From Rhodanobacter denitrificans (GTDB taxonomy: Bacteria; Pseudomonadota; Gammaproteobacteria; Xanthomonadales; Rhodanobacteraceae), in NCBI GenBank assembly GCA_017848855.1, contig JAFIHF010000014.1:18704-82703 (forward strand): DNA of 64,000 bases, given 5' to 3'. The position numbers and the translations under genes were made by a program. The notes below the pieces were generated by a model. The model ran no database searches. It worked only from the letters and a program-made list of their open reading frames with translations, and was not told where the DNA came from. Positions 35,301 to 41,947 of the stretch are shown piece after piece. Each line of letters starts with the position of its first letter. The first letter of the stretch is position 1.

Positions 35301-35579
35301 GAGTCCTATCATTGGTGCGGTGGTCATCCGTCGCGGCCGGGCGATGCAGGCAATACGCCGTGGACCCATCAGCTGAACCTGGGGGTGAGCTACATTCCGG
35401 CTTGGGCTGGCAAGCATCTGACCCTGCAAGTGCAGGTCCAGAACGTGTTCAACGAGCAGAAGGCCACGGCCTACGTCAGCAGCTTCGGTTCGACCAGTTC
35501 GCCCGATCCGACGTACAAGCTGCCGGTGAGCACGGAGCGACCGCGCTACGCTCAGTTCAGCGTGAAGTACGACTGGTAA
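32373..35579 (+). CDS. Oar-like TonB-dependent outer-membrane receptor (copy 2)
   Basis: 1068 residues with the same architecture as the preceding receptor. The signal peptide ends near PVFAQ; a carboxypeptidase-regulatory-like beta domain (TGSVFGTAPVSAGETVRIVN onward) is followed by the plug (LSSVTVTANSLPAIDVSSTR; GDSVVENAYYINGFNTTDP) and a beta barrel ending in AQFSVKYDW. Sequence blocks are shared with copy 1 throughout (for example IKDKLY/IKDTLF, KFYGKLDWNI, YYLALP), so the pair arose by duplication and diverged. The start at ATG 32373 gives a normal signal peptide; the longer upstream frame does not. It converges with TPR-sulfotransferase copy 3. Confidence 0.92.
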   Translation: MNAMKINNVTRRSTLRRTALAVAIVAGVGMTGPVFAQATTGSVFGTAPVSAGETVRIVNNATGLTREVAVGSDGRYGANQLPVGDYTVSLMQGGNVVATKDHVTVSVAGGASVPFVAAEAGGKNIQNLSSVTVTANSLPAIDVSSTRQTSVITAQQLKQLPLARNAESIAMLAPGVGPGNTGLGNGPAGTPLISFGGDSVVENAYYINGFNTTDPVGNAGGIALPYFAIAEQQTITSGYGAEYGRSTGGVISQVGQRGGNDFHAGVYATFAPSWAQTGYDNIYYANPAVTTVGQQAGNIYNNRRHDSRWSTVYDAYLSGPLIKDTLFFYLTGEIEHDNTHITDSVNNPYYYTHGTSLPKFYGKLDWNINDSNTLEYTNVMSKNADQFHNLYNYNYNTNSIGGFASIDNPIYSSKFNINILKYTSYITDNLTLSVLAGKMKSTYFGQLEVFPGLNPALPGISQVYNQNPDVPGTGSTNPNPTTIPTTDHKSSTNNFRLDLDWKLGDHDLRFGIDNQRSTDISDGTLSQWSYSGSSTPSPGYYWAYGVMPNPANPTILCNNVGQCVGTAVNAANPNGYYAQQTVFGGVASFTVEQKAQYIEDNWQVTPNLLLNLGLRNDQFTNYNGDNIPYIRMTKPQWAPRLGFSWDIFGDSSAKLYGNVGRYYLALPSGLGSRMAGSNSYLSKYYTYTSIDANGIPQGLQQIPVSGPGITDPYQQISPDGELGVPKDPKLVAASNLKPMYQDELVLGFQKMFNAFGQQLVWTTQATDSRMRNIIDDTGSITLPVDADPTFAGTESDVLVNPGRSNILRYCTADNGAAVNPQCTHYSTYTWNPHTATSSAGLVVGFPRAYRNYYSLEESLEHPWDGKWAAKIDYVFARSYGTTEGPTDSPVGQISNASGAAGGHQSGSITEAWDFPELMQYSNGNLPNMHKHTLKAYGTYAITPEWLVSGTYIIQSGSPISCLGYYGPSETDPDGYGESYHWCGGHPSRPGDAGNTPWTHQLNLGVSYIPAWAGKHLTLQVQVQNVFNEQKATAYVSSFGSTSSPDPTYKLPVSTERPRYAQFSVKYDW

Positions 35580-35643
35580 GTAGCGCCATTCCCCGTGCCA
35601 TCGCAATCGGTGGTACGGGGAAACGCAAGCAGAGGAACAAGGC

Positions 35644-35668
35644 CGCCGGGCAACCGGCGTTTCATTTC
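35644..35668 (+). terminator. Terminator after the second receptor gene
   Basis: CGCCGG-GCAA-CCGGCG stem followed by TTTCATTT, 65 bases beyond the receptor stop, running into the 3' end of the convergent sulfotransferase gene. An additional short inverted pair TTCCCCGT/ACGGGGAA lies just upstream. Confidence 0.6.
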
Positions 35669-37217
35669 AACGCGCGAGGCGGTCGCGCAGCGGCTGCAGC
35701 CACTGCAGGTACGGCGTGCTGTGTGCCGTGTCGGCGCGGATCGGTTCGCGCACCTGCGCCGCGCTGGCCGTGCTCAGCACTTCGCGACGGGTGCGGTGGG
35801 GCGTGAGGCAGGCGGGGTCGAAGGGCAGGCCGCAGAAGGCGAGCAGGCGGCGGATCTGCGTTTCGGGTTCCCGCACCAAGGTTTCGTAGGGAAAATCGAG
35901 CACGTGCTGTGGATGGCGCGCCAGCCAGAACGCGCTGAGGCGTTCGTAGTCGCGGCAGTTCTCGGCCATCTCGTCGAGGTCGTAGCTGTAGTGCACGCCG
36001 TGCCGGAACAGGTGACGGTAGCAGGAGAAGCAGGTTTCGACCGGGTCGCGGTGGCAGTGGATGACTTTCGCGCCCGGCAGCATGGCCAGCGCGGCGCCCA
36101 CCAGCGGCCAGTTGCTGATGTTCTTGTCGGTGAAATACGGTCGCTGCCGGCGCCAGCTTGCGGTGCGGGCGAGGTAGTCCCGGCCGAGCCGGTGCCAGTC
36201 GGCGGCGGTGGCTGCGGCGACCCAGTCCGGAAAGGCCTGGCCGCGGCGGCGGGATTCGTCCTCGATGACCTGCGGCAGGTCGGGGATTTCGTTGGCGCCT
36301 TCGACTTGCGGGTGCGACGCGAGGATGTGTTCGACCAGGGTCGAGCCCGAGCGCGGCAGGCTGACCACGAAGATCGCCTCCTGCCCCAGCGTGGGGTCGA
36401 GCGGCGCGGGTAGCGGCGCGCGGAAGGCCTGCATGATGCGATCGATCTTTGCGTGCTCGGCGGCGGCATCCCACTCCACCAGGCGCCGCTTGTCCGCGTT
36501 CGCCTGGCGCAACGCTTCGAAAGCGCCGGCGTAGTCGCGCTGGTCTTCCAGTGCCCGGAACAGGCTGAAACCGAGCATGACTCGCAGGTCGGGCTGGAGG
36601 CCCGGTTGACGCAGGCAGCGGCGCAGCTGCTCGACGTCGGCCGGGCTCAGCGGTTCGGTCTTGAGGTTGGCCAGCCCGTGCCACGCTTCGGCGCGTTCGG
36701 GATGCAGGCGCAGCACGAGCCGGTATTCGGCCACGGCGCGCGGGATGTCGCCTTGCATGGTGGCGATGTCGGCCACGCCGATGCGCGCCAGCGGGTGCCG
36801 CTCGTCCAGCGCCAGGGTGCGGCGAAAGGCCTGGTCGGCTTCCGGCAGCCGCCCCTGCTGCTTCAGCGCCTTGCCGAGGTTGTACCAGCCCGGCGCCTGT
36901 CCGGGCGCCAGTTCGCAGGCGCGGCGCAGATGGATCAAGGCTTCGTCCAGCGCGCCGGTGTCGTGCAGCGCGCAACCCAGGTAGGTCTGCATCCGGGCGT
37001 CGCCGGGGCGCTGCGCGACGGCCTTGCGCAGCCAGTCGGCGGCCTTGGCGGCCTGGCCGCCCATCAGGCAGGTGACGCCGTAGAGGAATTGCGCGTCTAC
37101 CTGCCCGGGATCGACGCCGAGCGCCCGCATCAACGCGCGCTCGGCGAGATCCAGCTTCCCTGCGCCGAGCGCCAGGCCGGCTTCCGCAAGCAACTTCCCC
37201 GTGTGGGCCGCGGGCAT
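35667..37217 (-). CDS. TPR-repeat sulfotransferase family protein (copy 3)
   Basis: 516 residues. The N-terminal TPR solenoid covers about residues 5-250 (GLALGAGKLDLAERALMRAL, YNLGKALKQQGRLPEADQAF). The C-terminal sulfotransferase has the PAPS loop FVVSLPRSGSTLVEHIL near residue 287 and IHCHRDPVETCFSCYR. SYDLDEMAENCRDYERL matches a stretch in copy 1 (SYDLDDMVDYFAGYDRL), so copies 1 and 3 are closer to each other than to copy 2. It converges with the second receptor. ATG 37217 is the only start that keeps the first TPR helix. Acceptor unknown. Confidence 0.87.
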   Translation of the reverse strand: MPAAHTGKLLAEAGLALGAGKLDLAERALMRALGVDPGQVDAQFLYGVTCLMGGQAAKAADWLRKAVAQRPGDARMQTYLGCALHDTGALDEALIHLRRACELAPGQAPGWYNLGKALKQQGRLPEADQAFRRTLALDERHPLARIGVADIATMQGDIPRAVAEYRLVLRLHPERAEAWHGLANLKTEPLSPADVEQLRRCLRQPGLQPDLRVMLGFSLFRALEDQRDYAGAFEALRQANADKRRLVEWDAAAEHAKIDRIMQAFRAPLPAPLDPTLGQEAIFVVSLPRSGSTLVEHILASHPQVEGANEIPDLPQVIEDESRRRGQAFPDWVAAATAADWHRLGRDYLARTASWRRQRPYFTDKNISNWPLVGAALAMLPGAKVIHCHRDPVETCFSCYRHLFRHGVHYSYDLDEMAENCRDYERLSAFWLARHPQHVLDFPYETLVREPETQIRRLLAFCGLPFDPACLTPHRTRREVLSTASAAQVREPIRADTAHSTPYLQWLQPLRDRLAR

Positions 37218-37241
37218 GGTCGTCGCGCTGCGCGGGTTCGC

Positions 37242-38153
37242 TTACGCCTTGCCGGACGCGGCAGCCCAGGCTTCCATCCCGCCTTCCACGTTGTGCACCT
37301 GGCTGAAGCCGTGCGCGGCGAAGCGCTTGGCCACGTCGAGGCTGCTGAAGCCGCGCATGCAGACGAAGGCGAGTGCGGTGTCCTTGGGCAGCTTGGCGAG
37401 GGCGTCGAAGCCTTCGTCGTCGAGGATGCGTGCCTGCGGCAGCGCGGGCAGCTCGGCGCGCGCGGCGGCGGAGCGCACGTCGACCAGGGTGATGCTGCCG
37501 GCGGCGAGGCGCTGCTGCAGCTCCTGCACGGAGAGCGGCTTCACCTGCTGCGCGCCGGGAAAACTCAGGCTCAGGCCTTCGCCCTGCACGGTGGAGACCC
37601 AGTCGATCACGATGCCCTTGGCGCGCTGCGCGCTGGCGGGGTCGAAGTGCACTTCCAGGCCGTTGGCGAGCGCCACGATGTCGTGCTCGCCGGCGGGCGC
37701 GAGCTGGAAGCCGGCGCTGTGGTCGGGGCCGATCTCCAGGTGCAGCGCGAGGCCCTGCGCGTTCGCGGTGCCTTCGCGGATCGCCTTGGCGGCGGCGTCG
37801 GTGATGGTGATTTCCGGCGGCGTGCGGTCCGGTGCGGCGAGGCCGAACAGGCTGTGCAGTTCGCCGCTGCCGTACATCTGGCGGATGATGTCGGCGCCGC
37901 CGACCAGCTCGCCTTCCACGTAGAGCTGCGGGATCGTGGGCCAGTCGCCGTAGGCCTTGATGCCTTCGCGGATTTCCGGGTCTTCCAGCACGTTCACCGT
38001 GTGGTACTCGGGCAGCAGCTCGTTCAGCGTGTTGGCGGCGGCGGCGGAGAAGCCGCAGGCCGGCGCGTGGCGGTTGCCCTTCATGAACAGCACCACGCGG
38101 TGGCTCTTGAGCAGGGATTCGATGCGTTCGCGGGTGGCGGTGTCGAGGGACAT
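37242..38153 (-). CDS. Monothiol glutaredoxin (Grx4-type) - degenerate A-type domain - rhodanese fusion
   Basis: 303 residues in three parts. First, a monothiol glutaredoxin (about 1-105) with the CGFS active site (APACGFSAAAANTL) and WPTIPQLYVEGELVGG. Second, a middle domain (about 110-195) resembling A-type iron-sulfur carriers (ITITDAAAKAIREG; GLEVHFDPASAQRAKGIVIDWV) but lacking the conserved cysteines. Third, a C-terminal rhodanese (about 205-300) with active-site loop FVCMRGFSSLDVAKRF. Grx4 proteins bind and deliver [2Fe-2S] clusters. The rhodanese could supply or sense sulfane sulfur (inference). Start at ATG 38153. Confidence 0.88.
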   Translation of the reverse strand: MSLDTATRERIESLLKSHRVVLFMKGNRHAPACGFSAAAANTLNELLPEYHTVNVLEDPEIREGIKAYGDWPTIPQLYVEGELVGGADIIRQMYGSGELHSLFGLAAPDRTPPEITITDAAAKAIREGTANAQGLALHLEIGPDHSAGFQLAPAGEHDIVALANGLEVHFDPASAQRAKGIVIDWVSTVQGEGLSLSFPGAQQVKPLSVQELQQRLAAGSITLVDVRSAAARAELPALPQARILDDEGFDALAKLPKDTALAFVCMRGFSSLDVAKRFAAHGFSQVHNVEGGMEAWAAASGKA

Positions 38154-38227
38154 GGGGAGACTCCGGAGGGGACACGCAATGATACCGCCGATACGGCGCC
38201 GCCGCCGTGCGGCCTCAAGTTGGTTTT

Positions 38228-38285
38228 GCTCGTCATTCCCGCGAGGCGCTTTTCAACAGCCGAAGGCTGGTCAAGCGGGAATGAC
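38228..38285. repeat. Dispersed repeat (CAACAGCCGAAGGCTGG type), copy 1
   Basis: Segment GCTCGTCATTCCCGCGAGG...AACAGCCGAAGGCTGG...GGGAATGAC. Its ends are inverted (GTCATTCCCGC/GCGGGAATGAC), and related copies lie at 58745-58814 and, inverted, at 59676-59744. It sits between the Grx fusion and SGNH genes. Confidence 0.7.
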
Positions 38286-38295
38286 GGCAATGATT

Positions 38296-38901
38296 TCAGC
38301 GCTTCGCCAGCATGGCACGGGCGGTGGGCAGCGCCGCTTCCATCCACAGCGTGTACTGCGCGGCCGCGGGGTGCAGGGCGTCGTCGGCGAGCAGGGCGGG
38401 GTGGGCGCGCGAGATCGGCGTGATGTCCACCCAGTGGGCGCCAAAGCGCAGGGTTTCCGCGCGGGCGGTGGCGTTGTAGGCGTCCAGTTCGGCGGCGATG
38501 CGCGCGGTGTCGCGGCCGCTGTCGCGGGCGAACGGGGTGACGCCCCAGTCGGGAATCGACAGCACCAGCACGCACCCGGCGCGCGCGCCGGCCAGCGCGA
38601 TCGCGCGCTGCAGCAGGCGGCGGAACTCGTCGCGGTAGTCGTCCACGCTGCGGCCGCGGTACTGGTTGTTCACGCCGATCAGCAGGCTGACCAGGTCCCA
38701 GGGCGGCGCGTAGCCGGCCGCGTCCATCGCGGCGGACAGCTCGTCGGTGGTCCAGCCGGTGGTGGCGAGGATTTCGGGGTCGGCCAGCGGCACGCCTTCG
38801 CCGCGCAACGCGGCGGCCAGCTGTACGGGCCAGCGGCCTTCGGCGGGCACGCCTTCGCCGATGGTGTAGGAGTCGCCGAGGGCAAGCCAGGTCAGCATCA
38901 T
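38296..38901 (-). CDS. SGNH/GDSL-type esterase/lipase
   Basis: 201-residue hydrolase of the SGNH superfamily, acting on ester bonds of lipids or acylated sugars. The blocks are ALGDSYTIGEGV (nucleophile Ser in GDSYT), LIGVNNQYRGR (Asn of block III) and DALHPAAAQYTLW (catalytic Asp and His). There is no signal peptide, so probably cytosolic. The start at ATG 38901 is the natural N terminus. The frame remains open upstream through a repeat into the DUF559 gene, so read-through fusion cannot be excluded. Confidence 0.88.
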   Translation of the reverse strand: MMLTWLALGDSYTIGEGVPAEGRWPVQLAAALRGEGVPLADPEILATTGWTTDELSAAMDAAGYAPPWDLVSLLIGVNNQYRGRSVDDYRDEFRRLLQRAIALAGARAGCVLVLSIPDWGVTPFARDSGRDTARIAAELDAYNATARAETLRFGAHWVDITPISRAHPALLADDALHPAAAQYTLWMEAALPTARAMLAKR

Positions 38902-39309
38902 TGTGTGCGTGGATAGCGATGGGTGTGCTTGGCTCCCCTCTCCCGCTTGCGGGAGAGGGGTTGGGGGAGAGGGTGCGGTTTCCACGAATTGCCTGATACG
39001 TTCGAGCACGCTATCCGTCTGATCCAGCGCCTCGTGGTTCCAGAAGCGCAACACGGTGAATCCTTGTGAAGCGAGCCATGCATCGCGTTCGCGATCGTAT
39101 GCAATCTGGTCGCCATGCTGGCTCCCGTCGAGTTCGATCACCAGAGCATGGCCCATGCAAACGAAATCGACGATGTAAGGGCCGATCGGTTTCTGGCGCT
39201 TGAACTTCAGGCCGAGGAAGCGGTGCGCGCGCAGGTGATACCAGAGGTGCTGCTCGGCAGGAGTCTGCCGGGTGCGCAGGGCTTTGGCGTGGGGGATGTT
39301 GTTGGTCAT
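38902..39309 (-). CDS. DUF559 (restriction-endonuclease-fold) protein without its own stop, in frame with the SGNH gene
   Basis: From ATG 39309 the product is MTNNIPHAKALRTRQTPAEQ..., a DUF559 domain of about 110 residues. This family has a PD-(D/E)XK-like fold related to very-short-patch repair endonucleases. Key residues are visible in FVCMGHALVIELDGSQHG (Asp/Glu of the metal site). After FVETAPSPPTPLPQAGEGS, which is repeat DNA read as protein, no stop occurs, and the frame continues into the SGNH start, giving a potential 337-residue fusion ending at 38296. The gene is bounded by 41-bp inverted repeats. Function unknown; mobile-cassette behaviour is suspected. Confidence 0.7.
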
Positions 39310-39364
39310 TGGCGAGACCTTGGCCCTCTCCCCCAACCCCTCTCCCGCAGGCGGGAGAGGGGAG
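38933..39364. mobile_element. DUF559 cassette bounded by 41-bp inverted repeats
   Basis: The left arm (38933-38973) and right arm (39324-39364) are inverted copies differing at one of 41 positions. Each contains the GGGAGAGGGGTTGGGGGAG motif plus an internal CTCTCCCGC/GCGGGAGAG hairpin. The DUF559 gene starts just inside the right arm and reads through the left arm. Related arm sequences without a DUF559 gene occur at about 45.8, 58.9 and 59.55 kb. Called a mobile element by inference only; no target-site duplication was identified. Confidence 0.45.
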
Positions 39365-39371
39365 CAATGCG

Positions 39372-40613
39372 TCAAGCGACGGCGGCGCGGCGCGGCTGCT
39401 CGGCGGCCATGCCGGCCAGCACGCGCTCCATGCGCACGAACACCTCGCGCAGCTGCGCGGGCTGCGGCAGCAGGGTGAGGCGCAGGTGGCGGCTGGCGGG
39501 CACGTTGAAGCTGGTGCCGGGCACCACCAGCACCGATTCCTCTTCCAGCAGGCGCAGCGCGAAGGCCTCGTCGTCGAACACCGGCAGGCGGTCGGCGCGG
39601 ATCTGCGGGAAGGCGTACAGCGCGCCGCTGGGCGCCACCACGTCGAGGTAGCCGCTGGCGGCCACGCCGTCGAGCACGGCGCGGCGGGCTTCGTGCAGCC
39701 GGCCGCCCGGCGCGGTGAGCGCGGTGATGGTGGGCGCGTCCTGCAGGGCCGGGATCACCGCCCACTGCGCGGTGACGTTCGCGCACAGGCGCAGCGCGGC
39801 GAGCAGCTGCAGCGCGTCGCGGTACTCGGCGCTGCGCGCGGGGTTGCCCGACAGCGAGAGCCAGCCCACGCGGTAGCCGCAGGCGCGGTGCACCTTGCTG
39901 AGGCCGCCCAGGCTCACGCAGGGCAGCTCGCCGGCGACCTCGGCCAGCGGCTGGAACTGCGCGCCGTCGTAGAGGATCTCGTCGTAGATCTCGTCGGCGA
40001 GCAGCAGCAGGTGGTGCCGCGCCGCCACCGCCACCAGGCGCTCCAGCAGCGCGCGCGGGTAGACCGCGCCGGTGGGGTTGTTCGGGTTGATCAGCACCAG
40101 CGCGCGGGTGCGCGGCGTCACCAGCGCCTCGATCTCGTCCGCGTCGGGCAGGTGGCCGTTCTCGGCGAGGCAGCGGTAGTAGCGCGGCTTGCCGCCGTTG
40201 AGGATGGTGGCGGCGCTCCACAGCGGGTAGTCGGGGCTGGGCAGCAGCACCTCGTCGCCGGGCTGCAGCAGGGCGCGCAGGGCGAGGTCGATCAGTTCGC
40301 TGACGCCGTTGCCGATGAAGATGCGCTCCACCTCCACGCCGCGCGCGCCGCGGGCGCGCTGCTGCGCGGCGATCGCCTCGCGCGCCGCCTCCAGGCCTTG
40401 TTCGTGGCCGTAGGCCTCGCTCTCGGGCAGGTGGGCGGCGATCGCCTCGCGCAGGTGCGGCGGCGTCTGGAAACCGTAGCGGCCGGGATTGCCGATGTTG
40501 AGCTTGATGATCTCGCGGCCGGCGGCTTCCAGCTCGCGGGCGCGGCGGGTGAGCGCGCCACGGATCTCGTAACGCACGTCCGCCAGATGGGTGCTGGGTT
40601 TGATCGAAGCCAC
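39372..40613 (-). CDS. alaA: AlaA-type alanine/pyruvate aminotransferase
   Basis: PLP-dependent class I aminotransferase of 413 residues, matching E. coli AlaA (405) in length and in landmarks: DVRYEIRGALTRRARELEAA at the N terminus, LNIGNPGRYGF, IGNGVSELIDLALRALLQPGDE, LINPNNPTGAVY, LLADEIYDEILYD, and the PLP-binding Lys in GGLSKVHRACGYRVGW. AlaA makes alanine from pyruvate and glutamate. The start is a GTG at 40613 with GAGGA 8 bases upstream; no ATG lies in a suitable position. It diverges from rsgA. Confidence 0.92.
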   Translation of the reverse strand: MASIKPSTHLADVRYEIRGALTRRARELEAAGREIIKLNIGNPGRYGFQTPPHLREAIAAHLPESEAYGHEQGLEAAREAIAAQQRARGARGVEVERIFIGNGVSELIDLALRALLQPGDEVLLPSPDYPLWSAATILNGGKPRYYRCLAENGHLPDADEIEALVTPRTRALVLINPNNPTGAVYPRALLERLVAVAARHHLLLLADEIYDEILYDGAQFQPLAEVAGELPCVSLGGLSKVHRACGYRVGWLSLSGNPARSAEYRDALQLLAALRLCANVTAQWAVIPALQDAPTITALTAPGGRLHEARRAVLDGVAASGYLDVVAPSGALYAFPQIRADRLPVFDDEAFALRLLEEESVLVVPGTSFNVPASRHLRLTLLPQPAQLREVFVRMERVLAGMAAEQPRRAAVA

Positions 40614-40748
40614 CGCAGGAATCCTCACGCCAGATACGCTGCCGATCCTAGCAGGATGCTGCGTTGCAGCGCGAGCCGGCAGGCGGGCGCTGGGCGGGCA
40701 TTTCCGGGGCAGGGCATAATCGCCCCGGATGGCGGAAACCCCTGACCC

Positions 40749-41804
40749 ATGAGCGATGCCGAAACCCTGGCGCGATTGCGCAGCATCGGCTGGCGCGGCG
40801 AGGCCCTGCCGGCCGCCGGCCGGCGGCTCGCGCGCGTGGTGGCGCAGCACCGCGCCGGCTACGAGCTGCACGACGGCGAACGCAGCTTCGGCGCGCAGCC
40901 GGCCGGGCAGTTCCTCAAGCGCAGCCTCGACCCGGCCGAGCGCCCGGCGGTGGGCGATTTCGTGGAGATCGAGCCCGGCCAGCCGCCGCACATCGTCACC
41001 GTGCTGCCGCGGCGCAGCGTGCTGTCGCGCGCCGCCGCGGGCGAGCGCTACGCGCGGCAGCTGATCGCCACCAACATCGACTACGTGCTGGTGCTCACCG
41101 GGCTGGACGGCGACTACAGCCCGGCGCGCATCGAGCGCTACCTCTCGCTGATCGAGGATTCCGGCGCGCGGCCGGTGGTGCTCTTGAGCAAGCCCGACCT
41201 GCACGCGGACAGCGGCGAGCGCATCGCCGAGCTGCGCGCGCGGCTGGCGCCCGGCACCGCGGTGCACGCGATCAACGGCAAGGACGCGGCCAGCGCGGCG
41301 CAGCTCGCGCCCTACCTGCAGCCCGGCGACAGCGCGGTGCTGGTGGGTTCGTCCGGCGCGGGCAAGTCCACGCTCACCAACACCCTGCTCGGCATCGACA
41401 AGATGGCCACCGGCGCGGTGCGCCGGCACGACAGCCGCGGCCGCCACACCACCACCCATCGCGCGCTGCTGCAGCTGCCCACCGGCGGCTGCCTGATCGA
41501 CACCCCCGGCATGCGCGAGCTGAAACTCACCGGCGAGGAAAACCTCGACCTGTTCGCCGACATCGAGGAACTGGCCGAAGCCTGCCGCTTTGCCGACTGC
41601 GGCCACGGAAGCGAACCCGGCTGCGCGGTGCAGGCGGCGCTGGACAGCGGCGAACTGTCGCCCGAGCGCTGGCGCAACTACTTGAAGCTGCGCGACGAGC
41701 GCGAGGAGCAGGCCAGCACGCTGGAGGCCAAGCTGCGCCGCCAGCGCGGCGGGAGGCCGATCGAGCGGCCGCATGCGCCGCGCGGAAGGCGCGAGCGGGA
41801 GTGA
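40749..41804 (+). CDS. rsgA: Small-ribosomal-subunit biogenesis GTPase RsgA
   Basis: Circularly permuted GTPase that checks late maturation of the 30S subunit. The 351-residue protein has an N-terminal OB fold (PAVGDFVEIEPG), then permuted G motifs: G4 LLSKPDL, G1 GSSGAGKSTLTNTLLG near residue 200, G2 RGRHTTTHRAL and G3 DTPGMRELK. A C-terminal zinc-binding region follows (CRFADCGHGSEPGCAV). Start at ATG 40749. A REPIN-like repeat follows the gene. Confidence 0.95.
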   Translation: MSDAETLARLRSIGWRGEALPAAGRRLARVVAQHRAGYELHDGERSFGAQPAGQFLKRSLDPAERPAVGDFVEIEPGQPPHIVTVLPRRSVLSRAAAGERYARQLIATNIDYVLVLTGLDGDYSPARIERYLSLIEDSGARPVVLLSKPDLHADSGERIAELRARLAPGTAVHAINGKDAASAAQLAPYLQPGDSAVLVGSSGAGKSTLTNTLLGIDKMATGAVRRHDSRGRHTTTHRALLQLPTGGCLIDTPGMRELKLTGEENLDLFADIEELAEACRFADCGHGSEPGCAVQAALDSGELSPERWRNYLKLRDEREEQASTLEAKLRRQRGGRPIERPHAPRGRRERE

Positions 41805-41821
41805 TCGGTGGTACGTATCGA

Positions 41822-41898
41822 CGTCATGCCCGCGCAAGCGGGCATCCACCTGCGCTTCGGCAAGCTTGAAATGGATGCCCGCTTGCGCGGGCATGACG
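41822..41898. repeat. REPIN-like inverted pair
   Basis: Perfect 27-bp inverted arms (41822-41848 and 41872-41898) around a 23-base loop. Each arm contains its own hairpin core, ATGCCCGCGCAAGCGGGCAT. Two REP units facing each other is the classic REPIN layout. Located between rsgA and the QEGLA-motif gene. Confidence 0.85.
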
Positions 41899-41947
41899 GC
41901 AAAAACCAGGCGTTCCGTCAGCGAGCGGCGCGAGCACAAAGGCACGC

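Noticed and set aside
38296-40221. A 641-codon fusion including sequence upstream of the DUF559 start
   Set aside because: The part upstream of 39309 is antisense to the aminotransferase gene; only the DUF559-SGNH portion could be real.
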